Of a stretch of 64,000 bases of DNA, positions 27,659 to 36,604 are shown piece by piece. This stretch comes from Sphingomonas sp. LT1P40 (GTDB lineage Bacteria; Pseudomonadota; Alphaproteobacteria; Sphingomonadales; Sphingomonadaceae), in assembly GCF_036663835.1 (NCBI RefSeq), contig NZ_JAXOJT010000001.1, positions 1,240,001 to 1,304,000 on the forward strand, read 5' to 3'. Position numbers and translations under genes: made by a program. The notes beneath the pieces were generated by a model. The model was not told the DNA's origin. It searched no databases and was given only the letters and a program-made list of their open reading frames with translations. How positions within the stretch are numbered: position 1 is the first letter of the stretch; every line of letters starts with the position of its first letter.

Positions 27659-28702
27659 ATGACGGCGGGGGTGATGGTGGCGCAATGGGCGACTCTGATG
27701 GCAAGCGAAGCGGCCGAGGCCAGCGTTGCCGTCGCCCGGATGCTCGCCGCGAACGCCCCGGCTTTTGCTGCAATTGGCGAGCGTCTGCGTGCCGCGCCGC
27801 CATCGGGCGTAATCACCTGTGCGCGCGGATCGTCCGATCACGCCGCAACTTATGCCAAATACCTGATCGAAACAGTGACCGGCGTCCCGACCGCATCGGC
27901 GGCGCTGTCGATCGCGTCGATCTATGACGCGCCGGTCGCGGCGGGCAACCGCCTGTGCCTAGCCATCTCGCAATCGGGCCAAAGCCCGGACCTGCTCGCC
28001 ACGGTCCACAACCAGCGCGACGCCGGCGCATTCGTCGTCGCCCTGATAAACGCGCCTGATTCGCCGCTCGCCGATCTGGCCGATGTCGTGATCGCGCTCA
28101 GCGCCGGACCGGAAAAATCGGTTGCGGCGACCAAATCCTATATCTGCTCGCTCGCCGCCATCGCCGCATTGGTCGCCGCATGGTCGGACGATGCCGAACT
28201 GACCGAAGCCGTTGCCACGCTCCCGGCACAGCTCGATGCCGCACACCGGCTCGACTGGACGGCGGCGGTCGAGGCACTCACCGACGCGTCCAACCTGTTC
28301 GTGCTGGGTCGCGGTCTGGGCTATGGCATCGCACAGGAGGCCGCGCTGAAATTCAAGGAAACCTGCGCGCTTCACGCCGAAAGCTTCAGCGCCGCCGAAG
28401 TCCGCCACGGCCCGATGGCGATCGTCGGCGATGCCTTCCACGTCCTCGCGCTGGGTGGCAGCGACCGGGCGGGCGAGAGCGTCCGCGAAGCCGCCGCAGA
28501 GTTTCGCACGCGCGGTGCCGATGTCCTGCTCGCGGATCCCGGCGCGGACGCGAGCGATCTGCCCGCGATCCGCGCGCATCCGGCGATCGAGCCGATACTG
28601 ATGATCCAGAGCTTTTACCCGATGGCCAACGCGCTCTCGCTCGCACGCGGCCTCAACCCCGACACGCCCCCGCATCTCAACAAGGTTACCGCTACGCTAT
28701 GA
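27659..28702 (+). CDS. nagB-II: SIS-domain glucosamine-6-phosphate deaminase (NagB-II type)
   Basis: 347 residues with two SIS domains. GVITCARGSSDHAATYAKYLIE, LAISQSGQSPDLL and the second-half VLGRGLGYGIAQEAALKFKET and HAESFSAAEVRHGP match the isomerase domain of GlmS without its glutaminase domain. Such proteins replace NagB in many proteobacterial GlcNAc pathways, converting GlcN-6-P to fructose-6-P and ammonia. ATG 27659 is preferred over ATG 27674. The stop overlaps nagA by 4 bp. Confidence 0.88.
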   Translation: MTAGVMVAQWATLMASEAAEASVAVARMLAANAPAFAAIGERLRAAPPSGVITCARGSSDHAATYAKYLIETVTGVPTASAALSIASIYDAPVAAGNRLCLAISQSGQSPDLLATVHNQRDAGAFVVALINAPDSPLADLADVVIALSAGPEKSVAATKSYICSLAAIAALVAAWSDDAELTEAVATLPAQLDAAHRLDWTAAVEALTDASNLFVLGRGLGYGIAQEAALKFKETCALHAESFSAAEVRHGPMAIVGDAFHVLALGGSDRAGESVREAAAEFRTRGADVLLADPGADASDLPAIRAHPAIEPILMIQSFYPMANALSLARGLNPDTPPHLNKVTATL

Positions 28703-29865
28703 TCGTTCGCATCGACAATGGCCGCATCGTCACGCCATCGGGCGTGCTCGGGGCCGCCGACCTTGTCGTCAAAGGCGACATCATCGCTGCGTTGACCACG
28801 CCGGGGATTGGTCGCGCAGACGAGACGATCGACCTCGACGGCGGCTGGCTGTTGCCCGGCTTCATCGACACGCAAGTCAATGGCGGCGGCGGCGTGCTGC
28901 TCAACGATCAGGCCGATGTCGACGCCATTGCCGCGATCGGCGCAGCGCATGCGCGCTTCGGCACCACCGCGTTCCTGCCCACCCTTATCAGCGACACGCC
29001 CGCCCAGATCGCGGCGGCATTAGCCGCAGTCGACGCCGCGATCGACGCCGGGGTTCCGGGCGTGCTCGGCATCCATATCGAGGGGCCGTTCATCAACGAG
29101 GCGAAACGCGGGATCCACGAGGCGCATCGCATTCGTCGCCTCGATGCCGATACGCTGGCCCTGCTGACCGCGCCACGCCGGGGTCGCGTCATGCTCACAC
29201 TCGCGCCCGAACTGTGCGACGAGGAGGACATCCGTACCCTCGTGCAGCACGGCGTCATCGTCAGCGCGGGCCACAGCAACGCGACCTATGACGAGGCAAA
29301 GCGCGCCATTGCTGCCGGACTGCGCGGCTTCACCCATTTGTTCAACGCCATGTCGCCGCTCAACCATCGCAAGCCCGGTGCGGTCGGCGCGGCGTTCGAT
29401 TCGGACAGCTATTGCGGCCTGATCGTCGACGACGCGCACCTCCACCCCGCCGTCGTCAGGCTGGCGGTGAAGGTGAAGGGCATCGACCGTCTGATGCTCG
29501 TCACCGACGCCATGCCCAGCGTCGGCACCGACGTTTCCGAATTCACGCTTCAGGGCAAACGCATTGCTGTCCGCGACGGCGTTTGCCTGTTCGAGGACGG
29601 CACGCTGGCGGGGACGCATCTCGATATGGCCTCCGCGCTGCGCAACACGGTGGAGGCGACCGGCCTGCCAGTGCCGGATGTTTCGATGATGGCCAGCGCC
29701 ACCCCGGCGGACTTCCTCTCGCTGGGCGCCAGCCACGGCACCCTGGCGGCAGGCAAGCGCGCCGACTGGGTCTGGCTCGACCGCGATCTTCAGCCACGCG
29801 GCACCTGGATCGGCGGCATGTCGATTGCGGAACCGATGCCCGCGCTGGCCCGCGCAACGCAGTAA
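28699..29865 (+). CDS. nagA: N-acetylglucosamine-6-phosphate deacetylase
   Basis: 388 residues, normal for NagA. FIDTQVNGGGG gives the Gln/Asn pair of E. coli-type, single-zinc enzymes rather than HxH. Other ligands and catalytic residues line up: Glu128 in HIEGPFIN, His192 in AGHSNATYDEA, His213 in THLFNAMSP and the catalytic Asp270 in LVTDAM. It removes acetate from GlcNAc-6-P to give GlcN-6-P for the preceding enzyme. ATG start overlaps the upstream stop; 11 bp before the PTS fusion gene. Confidence 0.95.
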   Translation: MIVRIDNGRIVTPSGVLGAADLVVKGDIIAALTTPGIGRADETIDLDGGWLLPGFIDTQVNGGGGVLLNDQADVDAIAAIGAAHARFGTTAFLPTLISDTPAQIAAALAAVDAAIDAGVPGVLGIHIEGPFINEAKRGIHEAHRIRRLDADTLALLTAPRRGRVMLTLAPELCDEEDIRTLVQHGVIVSAGHSNATYDEAKRAIAAGLRGFTHLFNAMSPLNHRKPGAVGAAFDSDSYCGLIVDDAHLHPAVVRLAVKVKGIDRLMLVTDAMPSVGTDVSEFTLQGKRIAVRDGVCLFEDGTLAGTHLDMASALRNTVEATGLPVPDVSMMASATPADFLSLGASHGTLAAGKRADWVWLDRDLQPRGTWIGGMSIAEPMPALARATQ

Positions 29866-29876
29866 AAGGATATTCG

Positions 29877-32366
29877 ATGACGCTGATCGTCACCTCGCCG
29901 CTCAGGGGCTGGGCCTCGGCACTCGATTCGGTGCCGGATCCCGTATTCGCCCAGCGGATGATGGGCGACGGCGTTGCGATCCAGCCGCTCGACGACACGA
30001 TCTGCGCGCCATTTGACGGCGAAATCGTCACGCTCCACGATTCGGGTCACGCCGTCTCGCTGCGCAGCGCGGAGGGAGCGGAGATCCTGATTCATATCGG
30101 CCTCGACACCGTCGCGCTGAAGGGGAAAGGCTTCACTCCGCTGGCAAAGGTGGGGCAAATGGTGTCGCGCGGCGACCCGCTGATCCGCTTCGATCTCGAT
30201 GCCGTCGCGCTCTCCGCCACCAGCCTCATCACCCCGGTCATCGTCACCAATGCAGAGGCGTTCACAATCACCCGCCGCACCGTGGATCGCGCGGTTGGTG
30301 CGTGCGAGGAACTGATGGCGCTGACCCTCATCCGCGCCGACACGCGCCGCCGTTCCGACGATGGCATCGTGATCGAGGATCGCGTCACCCTCTCGCTCCC
30401 CCACGGCATCCACGCCCGCCCCGCCGCCCGAATCGGCGAGTGCGCGCGCGGGTTCGAGGCTGAGGTGCATCTGCTACTCGGTGAGAAGCGCGGCGACGCG
30501 CGCAGCACGGTCGCATTGCTCGCGCTCGGGTCGCGCTTCGGCGACGAAGTCGTCGTGCAAGCGCGCGGCGACGATGCCGAGGCTGCGCTCAGCGCGATTG
30601 TCGCATTGTTGGCGTCGGATATGGGCGAAGCCGTTCCGGCACCGCACGCAGCCCCACCAATTGCGGTCGAGGCATTGTTGCCCGGCCAAATCGGTGGCGT
30701 CACCGCCTCTCCCGGCCTCGCTATCGGCCCCGTCACACGGCTCCGTCAAACCGCCATCGTTGTCGAGCTTGAGGGCGAGGGCGATGCGCATGAACGCGCC
30801 GCTTTGACCGCTGCCCGTGCCGTCGTGCGCGATCGGATCGAGGGTCGCGCCAATGCCGAGGGCGGAAGCATCGCCGCCGTCATGGGGGCGCATCTCTCGC
30901 TGCTCGACGACCCGTCACTGCTCACCGCCGCCGAAACCCGCATCGCCACAGGCACCAGCGCCGGATTCGCGTGGCGTGGCGCGATCCACGACCAGATCGA
31001 AGTGCTGCGTCAAACCGGCAACGCGCATCTGATGGAGCGGATCGACGATCTGATCGACATCGAACGACAGGTGCTGTCGACGCTCACCGGAGCACCGGCG
31101 GAAGCTGCGGCGATACCGACCGGTGCGATTATCGTCGCCGACGATCTGTTGCCGTCGCAGTTGGTCGCGCTGGCCGCAAACAAGCCCGCCGGCATCTGCC
31201 TCGCGCATGGTGGCCCGACCTCGCATGTGGCAATCCTGTGCGCGGGCATGGGCATCCCGGCGCTGGTGGCGATGGGCGACGCGCTCGACGGGATTGCGGA
31301 TGGCATGACACTCTTGCTCGACGCCGATGCGGGCTGCGTTTCGACCACGCCATCCGCCGAAGAAATCACTGCCTTCACCGCCCGTGTCGCCGCTCGCCAG
31401 GCCCGCCGCGACGCCGCGCACGCCGCCGCGTCCGACACGTGCCACACCGCCGACGGGGTGCGCATTGAACTGTTCGCCAATCTCGGGAGCGTCGAGGATG
31501 CCCGCGCCGCCGCCGGGCAGGGCGCCGAAGGCTCAGGCCTGGTCCGCAGCGAATTCCTGTTCCTCGATCGCGCCGACGCACCGTCGGAGGACGAGCAGTA
31601 CGCCGCCTATCAGGGCATCGCCGATACGCTCCCCGGTAAGCCGGTCATCATCCGCCTGCTCGATGTCGGCGGCGACAAGCCCGCCGCTTACATCCCGATC
31701 GCGGCAGAGGAGAATCCGGCGCTGGGCCAGCGCGGCATCCGCGTCGGCCTCGCCCACCCCGCCCTCCTCGAAACGCAAATTCGCGCGATTCTGCGCGTCC
31801 AGCCGGTCGGCCAGTGCCGCATCATGATCCCGATGGTCACCTGCGTCACCGAAGTGCGACAGGTCCGCGCCATCGTCGATCGCCTGCGTGGCGAAATGGG
31901 CATCGCGGAACCGGTCGAGGTCGGCGTCATGGTCGAAACCCCCGCTGCCGCGATGACCGCAGATCTGCTCGCCGCCGAAGCCGACTTCCTGTCGATCGGC
32001 ACCAACGATCTCACCCAATATGTGCTTGCGATGGATCGCGGCAATCCCGCAGTCGCCGCCGGGGTCGACGCCATGCACCCCGCCGTGTTGCGCATGATCG
32101 CGCAGACCTGTCGCCTTGCCACCGCGCAAGGCCGTTGGGTCGGCGTCTGTGGCGGCCTTGCTTCCGATCCCGCAGCCGTGCGGATCCTGATCGGCCTGGG
32201 CGCGACCGAATTGTCCACCGTCCCCGGCTTCGTGGCCGAGGCGAAAGCGATCGTCCGCACCCTCACTCTCGGCGACGCCCGCGACCATGCGGAGCGCGCA
32301 CTGGCCTGCACCTCCGCTGCCGAAGTCCGCGCACTGGCTCGCGCATTCGAGGAGTCCTGCCCATGA
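29877..32366 (+). CDS. nagF: PTS fusion protein EIIA(Glc-type)-HPr-enzyme I
   Basis: 829 residues, three PTS modules in one chain. EIIA of the glucose type is at 1-150 (His58, phospho-His73 in ILIHIGLDTVAL). HPr is at about 165-250 (His179 in PHGIHARPAARI). Enzyme I runs from about 270 to the end (phospho-His450 in LAHGGPTSHVAIL, PEP-binding RSEFLFLDR, NDLTQYVLAMDR, GVCGGLASDP). It would carry phosphate from PEP to the EIICB encoded next, all cytoplasmic. This makes the GlcNAc PTS independent of separate general PTS proteins. AAAAGGA lies 6 bases before ATG 29877. Stop overlaps the next gene by 4 bp. Confidence 0.93.
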   Translation: MTLIVTSPLRGWASALDSVPDPVFAQRMMGDGVAIQPLDDTICAPFDGEIVTLHDSGHAVSLRSAEGAEILIHIGLDTVALKGKGFTPLAKVGQMVSRGDPLIRFDLDAVALSATSLITPVIVTNAEAFTITRRTVDRAVGACEELMALTLIRADTRRRSDDGIVIEDRVTLSLPHGIHARPAARIGECARGFEAEVHLLLGEKRGDARSTVALLALGSRFGDEVVVQARGDDAEAALSAIVALLASDMGEAVPAPHAAPPIAVEALLPGQIGGVTASPGLAIGPVTRLRQTAIVVELEGEGDAHERAALTAARAVVRDRIEGRANAEGGSIAAVMGAHLSLLDDPSLLTAAETRIATGTSAGFAWRGAIHDQIEVLRQTGNAHLMERIDDLIDIERQVLSTLTGAPAEAAAIPTGAIIVADDLLPSQLVALAANKPAGICLAHGGPTSHVAILCAGMGIPALVAMGDALDGIADGMTLLLDADAGCVSTTPSAEEITAFTARVAARQARRDAAHAAASDTCHTADGVRIELFANLGSVEDARAAAGQGAEGSGLVRSEFLFLDRADAPSEDEQYAAYQGIADTLPGKPVIIRLLDVGGDKPAAYIPIAAEENPALGQRGIRVGLAHPALLETQIRAILRVQPVGQCRIMIPMVTCVTEVRQVRAIVDRLRGEMGIAEPVEVGVMVETPAAAMTADLLAAEADFLSIGTNDLTQYVLAMDRGNPAVAAGVDAMHPAVLRMIAQTCRLATAQGRWVGVCGGLASDPAAVRILIGLGATELSTVPGFVAEAKAIVRTLTLGDARDHAERALACTSAAEVRALARAFEESCP

Positions 32367-34045
32367 GAAAGATCCTCGAAACGCTTCAGCCACTCGGTCG
32401 CGCGCTGATGCTGCCGATCGCAGCGCTGCCGATCGCCGGGCTGCTGCTGCGGATCGGCGCGCCCGATCTGCTCGATATCGCTTTCATCTCGGCGGCGGGA
32501 TCGGCCATTTTCGCCAATCTCGGAATCCTGTTTGCGATCGGCGTCGCGGTCGGCTTTGCACGAGACGGCAATGGTGCGGCGGCGCTCGCCGGGGTCACCT
32601 GTTATCTGGTGACCGTCACCGGTGCGCAGACGTTCCTGATCGCACCGCCAGAGATCGGCGCGGGATTGCCCGACGCGGCGGCCGCGCTCGCGGCAAAGGA
32701 CTGGGCGCTTGGCCAGATCGACAAGCTGGAGGTTCCGATCGGCATCCTGTCCGGCCTGATCGCCGGAAAATTCTACAACCGCTTTGCGACGATCGCCTTA
32801 CCCGAATATCTCGCCTTCTTCGGCGGGCGACGCTTTGTCCCAATCGCCAGCAGCGTCGCCGGACTGCTGCTCGCAGCGGTGATCGGCTATGGTTATGCCC
32901 ATATCAGCGGCGCGATCGACAGCGCCAGCCGCACCGTCGTTGAAAGCGGCGGGGTCGGCCTGTTCGTGTTCGGCGTGCTCAACCGGTTGCTGATCGTCAC
33001 CGGGCTCCACCATATCATCAACAACGCCGCCTGGTTCGTCGTCGGCGATTTCAACGGCGCGACCGGCGATCTCGGGCGCTTCTTCAAGGGCGATCCGAAC
33101 GCCGGCGCATTCATGTCCGGCTTCTTCCCGGTGATGATGTTCGGGCTGCCCGCCGCATGCCTGGCAATGTATCACGAGGCACGGCTTGATCGACGCAAGG
33201 CGGTGGGGGGCATGTTCTTCAGCCTGGCCTTCACCAGCTTCCTGACCGGCGTGACCGAGCCGATCGAATTCACCTTCATGTTCGTCGCCCCCTTGCTCTA
33301 CGCGATCCACGCGCTGCTCACCGGCATTTCGATGGCGCTGATGGACGCGCTGGGGGTGAAGCTCGGCTTCGGCTTTTCGGCGGGGCTGTTCGACTATGTG
33401 CTAAACTTCAAGCTGGCGACGCACCCGCTATGGCTGCTGCCGATCGGTGCCGCCTATGCCGCGCTCTATTACGGGCTGTTCCGCTTTGCCATCCGCCGCT
33501 TCAACCTCGCCACGCCGGGGCGCGAGCGCGGCGAAACCGCCGAAGCCGCGACCGCGTCAAAGGGCAGCGAACGCGGTGCAGCGTTTGTCGCAGCGCTCGG
33601 TGGCGCGACCAATCTGACCAGCGTGGACGCCTGCACCACCCGCCTGCGCCTGATCGTCGTGGACCAGAAGGCAATCGATGACGCCGCGCTCGCCAGCCTC
33701 GGCTCACGCGGCATCATTCGCCCTTCGGCCAGCGCGGCACAGGTCGTGCTCGGCCCGATCGCCGATCTGGTGGCGGAGGAAATTCGCGGCGTGCTGGGCG
33801 GCGCTTCCGCCACGCCTGCACCCAGATCCGTCGCGGCTGAACCTGCGACCGAAACCGCCACGCTTCCTGCGGCGATCCTCTCCGCACTTGGCGGCAACGA
33901 CAATATCCGCTCGATCCTCCTGCTCCATGGCCGCATCCGCGTCGAGCTGGCCGATGCGACGCAGATCGACGAACCGGCACTGGCGAGCGCGACGCGCGGC
34001 ATCGTTCGCCCCCAACCGGATGTCTGTCACATCCTGCATGATTAG
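32363..34045 (+). CDS. nagE: N-acetylglucosamine PTS permease EIICB with extra degenerate EIIB domain
   Basis: 560 residues. EIIC of the glucose family (residues 1-375, about ten helices; VFGVLNRLLIVTGLHHIINNAAWF and GVTEPIEFTFMF) is followed by an EIIB domain at about 400-470 with phospho-Cys in TSVDACTTRLRL. After a Pro/Ala linker a second EIIB-like unit (about 500-560, LSALGGNDNIRSILLLHGRIRVEL) has Leu where the Cys should be, so it cannot carry phosphate. Imports and phosphorylates GlcNAc with the fusion protein upstream. Overlaps the next gene by 8 bp. Confidence 0.92.
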   Translation: MRKILETLQPLGRALMLPIAALPIAGLLLRIGAPDLLDIAFISAAGSAIFANLGILFAIGVAVGFARDGNGAAALAGVTCYLVTVTGAQTFLIAPPEIGAGLPDAAAALAAKDWALGQIDKLEVPIGILSGLIAGKFYNRFATIALPEYLAFFGGRRFVPIASSVAGLLLAAVIGYGYAHISGAIDSASRTVVESGGVGLFVFGVLNRLLIVTGLHHIINNAAWFVVGDFNGATGDLGRFFKGDPNAGAFMSGFFPVMMFGLPAACLAMYHEARLDRRKAVGGMFFSLAFTSFLTGVTEPIEFTFMFVAPLLYAIHALLTGISMALMDALGVKLGFGFSAGLFDYVLNFKLATHPLWLLPIGAAYAALYYGLFRFAIRRFNLATPGRERGETAEAATASKGSERGAAFVAALGGATNLTSVDACTTRLRLIVVDQKAIDDAALASLGSRGIIRPSASAAQVVLGPIADLVAEEIRGVLGGASATPAPRSVAAEPATETATLPAAILSALGGNDNIRSILLLHGRIRVELADATQIDEPALASATRGIVRPQPDVCHILHD

Positions 34046-35081
34046 GGTCGCCGCCGCCTTTATCACGCTCGCTGTGCCCGCTCTGGCGCAGACAAACGTT
34101 GCCCTTCCCGTCCACACCGCTGGTCGGGTCGTGGCGGCAGCGGACGGCAGCTTCAGCTTCGGCTGGCCCGGAATCTATATCGAGGGGCGGTTTCGCGGCA
34201 CCGCCGTCCGCGTGCGGTTCGATGCGCCGACCGACCATATCCGGCTCTCGATCGACGGGGTGGAGCACACCGTCTTCCGCGCGCCCGGCATGGTCGATAC
34301 GACCATCAGCGGACTTCCCGACGGCGAGCACGTCGTCCGCCTCGACAAGCTCACCGAGACCCAATTCGGCAGCAGCCGTTTCATCGAATTCGAGGCTGTC
34401 GGCGGCACGCCTCTCCCCGCAAAACCCCGCCCGCGCCGGATCGAGTTCATCGGCGACAGTTTCACCGTCGGCTACGGCAACACCGCGCCTGGTCAAAAAT
34501 GCACCGGACAACAGGTCCACGACCTCACCGACACCAGCCAGGCATTCGGCCCGATCGCCGCGCGCGGCCTGAACGCCGACTATCGCATCAACGCCTTTTC
34601 CGGCTTCGGGGTTGTCCGCAACTATGACGGCAACGTGCGCGGCCAAAGCCTGCCCACCATCTATCCGCGCGCCATTCCAGGCAACGACGCCTCGCCCCGC
34701 GACGACATCGCATGGCAACCACATGTGATCGTCATCAACCTTGGCGGCAACGATTTTTCCACCGCCTTGAAACCCGGCGAACCTTGGGGGAGCGCCGATG
34801 CACTCAAGACGGATTATCACAGGCGTTACGTCACCTTCGTCACCCACCTTGCGGCGCGCGAGCCGCAGGCACGCTTCATCCTGATGGGGGCGGACTTATA
34901 TTATGCCGAGGTCGAAAAGGTCGCGTCCGACCTGACAGCGTCATTGCCCGGTCGCGTCACGCTGCTGCATTTCACTGGCCTCGACCTCGCCGGCTGCCAC
35001 GGCCACCCCTCGCTCGCCGATCACCGCCTCCTCGCAAAACTGGTGACCGGCCAGATCGAAAAGATTCAGGGCTTTCGCTGA
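34038..35081 (+). CDS. CE2-like SGNH carbohydrate esterase, exported
   Basis: 347 residues. Signal peptide MIRVAAAFITLAVPALAQ, an N-terminal beta-sandwich (about 20-130), then an SGNH hydrolase with EFIGDSFTVGYGN (catalytic Ser), NLGGNDF and CHGHPSLADHRLLA (catalytic His). This two-domain plan is that of carbohydrate esterase family 2, which deacetylates sugars. In this locus it could strip acetyl groups from exported oligosaccharides, which is inference. Start ATG overlaps the EIICB stop by 8 bp; its 3' end overlaps the convergent GH16 gene by 16 bp. Confidence 0.82.
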   Translation: MIRVAAAFITLAVPALAQTNVALPVHTAGRVVAAADGSFSFGWPGIYIEGRFRGTAVRVRFDAPTDHIRLSIDGVEHTVFRAPGMVDTTISGLPDGEHVVRLDKLTETQFGSSRFIEFEAVGGTPLPAKPRPRRIEFIGDSFTVGYGNTAPGQKCTGQQVHDLTDTSQAFGPIAARGLNADYRINAFSGFGVVRNYDGNVRGQSLPTIYPRAIPGNDASPRDDIAWQPHVIVINLGGNDFSTALKPGEPWGSADALKTDYHRRYVTFVTHLAAREPQARFILMGADLYYAEVEKVASDLTASLPGRVTLLHFTGLDLAGCHGHPSLADHRLLAKLVTGQIEKIQGFR

Positions 35082-35887
35082 TAAACCCGGACATGTTCGA
35101 TCTCGAACGTCGCCGGAAAAATCGCGTCGTCCACAGCGCCACCCATCGCCCCGCCGACCGCTAGGTTCAGCAACAAATATTGCGGTTTGTCGAACGGCCA
35201 TTGCGCAACACCGGTGCCCTCATTCACGTATTTGTGATACGCCTTGCCATCGACGGCAAAGCGCAACTCCTTCGGCGTCCACACCAGCTGATAATCGTGA
35301 AACGCCTCGCACGCATCAGCCACCACAACCTTGGCGCCATTGCCGGACGTCCCCACGCTGGCGCGCGTATGCACGGTCCCGAACACGTCGCCGGGAGTCA
35401 TGCCGACATGTTCCATGATATCGATCTCGCCGCCATCGGGATGGCTCGCCGTCGATCCCAGCGTCCAGATCGCCGGCCATGACCCCTTACCACAGGGCAG
35501 CTTCGCGCGGACCTCGATCATGCCATAGGTCCATTCCGCCTTGCCCTTCGTAATCAACCGCGCGGACGTGTATTTCTGTCCACCATGATCGGCCCGATCG
35601 CTCAGCGTCTCCTTGCGCGCGGTGATAATGAGACGCCCCTTCTCAACCCGCGCGTTTTCGGACCGGTCGGCGGCATAGTATTGCAGTTCTTTGTTGTACC
35701 AGCCAGTCTTGTTGGCGTGCGTGTCCCAAATCCATTTCGCCGGATCGGGCAGACCGTCGCGGTCGAACTCGTCCTCCCACACCAGCTCGTAGCTACCGGT
35801 GCGCGCTTCCTGCGGTTCGGACGCCGCAACCCCCGCCAAGGGAACCAGGCTCAACACGAATTTCCAGCGTGAAAGCGCGGTCAACAT
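35066..35887 (-). CDS. GH16 family endo-glucanase (laminarinase-like), exported
   Basis: 273 residues. A short signal-like N-terminus MLTALSRWKFVLSLVPLAGVAASE precedes a single GH16 jelly roll. YELVWEDEFD, WYNKELQYY, YGMIEVRAKLPCGKGSWPAIWTLG and the catalytic EIDIMEH (Glu154, Asp156, Glu159) are the hallmarks of bacterial beta-1,3(4)-glucanases. Likely substrate is laminarin or mixed-linkage glucan rather than chitin, so the locus may cover fungal or algal cell-wall sugars together. AAAGGA precedes the ATG. Divergent from the next gene. Confidence 0.88.
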   Translation of the reverse strand: MLTALSRWKFVLSLVPLAGVAASEPQEARTGSYELVWEDEFDRDGLPDPAKWIWDTHANKTGWYNKELQYYAADRSENARVEKGRLIITARKETLSDRADHGGQKYTSARLITKGKAEWTYGMIEVRAKLPCGKGSWPAIWTLGSTASHPDGGEIDIMEHVGMTPGDVFGTVHTRASVGTSGNGAKVVVADACEAFHDYQLVWTPKELRFAVDGKAYHKYVNEGTGVAQWPFDKPQYLLLNLAVGGAMGGAVDDAIFPATFEIEHVRVYQRKP

Positions 35888-35908
35888 CGGATCGATCCTT
35901 TGCCAATT

Positions 35909-35930
35909 GGTATTAGATTGATCTGATACT
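35909..35930. promoter_or_regulatory. 22-bp palindromic operator candidate between GH16 gene and small secreted protein gene
   Basis: GGTATTAGAT-TG-ATCTGATACT, 8 of 10 arm positions paired, in the 95-bp divergent gap, with CCAATTGGTATT (35903-35914) overlapping its left arm. It shares the ATTAGAT word with the sites at 14976-14997 and 26404-26414. Probable regulator site; which regulator binds is unknown. Confidence 0.45.
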
Positions 35931-35982
35931 TGTCCCTATAATATCATGCAATCGACTCGGGCGATAAAAAGGGAGAGAAATC

Positions 35983-36516
35983 GTGATCCAGATCCGACTT
36001 GCACTGGCCGCAATCGCCATCGCACTGACCGGAGCCGCTGCTCTCGCGCAGACCGCCGCCGCACCGCCGCCGATGCTCAACGAACCCACCGCCGGGTGGA
36101 ATGTGTTCGGCCCCGGCCAAACGCATAAGGCGCGCAAGGACGCAGCGGTGCAGGGCGGCATAGCGATGCGCGTCACCATTGCCAGCAAACCCGCCAATCC
36201 ATGGGATATCGGCGCGTCGGTGCCGGTACAAAAGGGCGTGGCAAAGGGCGACAAGCTGATCCTCGCCTTCTGGGCACGTATTGCCGATGCCGGCGACGGG
36301 CGGGCCGATGTCGGCGCAACGATTCAGCAGAACAGTGCTCCCTATGCCCCGATCGTCGCTGGCCGGGTCGAACTCACCAGCGAGTGGAAGCTGGTGCATA
36401 TCAAGGGGATCGCCGCCGCCGACTACACGGCCGGTCAGGTCAACGCCGCACTCACACTGGGCGACGGCGCGCGCACGATCGACCTCGGTCCGGCGTTTGT
36501 GATGAAGAGCGAATAA
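35983..36516 (+). CDS. small secreted protein, carbohydrate-binding-module-like
   Basis: 177 residues. Signal peptide MIQIRLALAAIAIALTGAAALA, then one domain rich in beta strands (GWNVFGPGQTH, MRVTIASKPANPWDIGASVPV, KLILAFWARIAD, WKLVHIKGIAA), a pattern like CBM4/9-type jelly rolls. No catalytic motif is seen. GTG start with AGGGAGAG upstream. Divergent from GH16 with a shared palindrome, so it may bind the glucan or a related polymer. Family call is tentative. Confidence 0.65.
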   Translation: MIQIRLALAAIAIALTGAAALAQTAAAPPPMLNEPTAGWNVFGPGQTHKARKDAAVQGGIAMRVTIASKPANPWDIGASVPVQKGVAKGDKLILAFWARIADAGDGRADVGATIQQNSAPYAPIVAGRVELTSEWKLVHIKGIAAADYTAGQVNAALTLGDGARTIDLGPAFVMKSE

Positions 36517-36604
36517 CCGGAAACCTTGTGTTCCCGGATCGTTGTTTGACCGTCACGCTTCCTTGCGAGAGAAGTGGCACCGACTTCATTTCCGGGAGAT
36601 TTCC

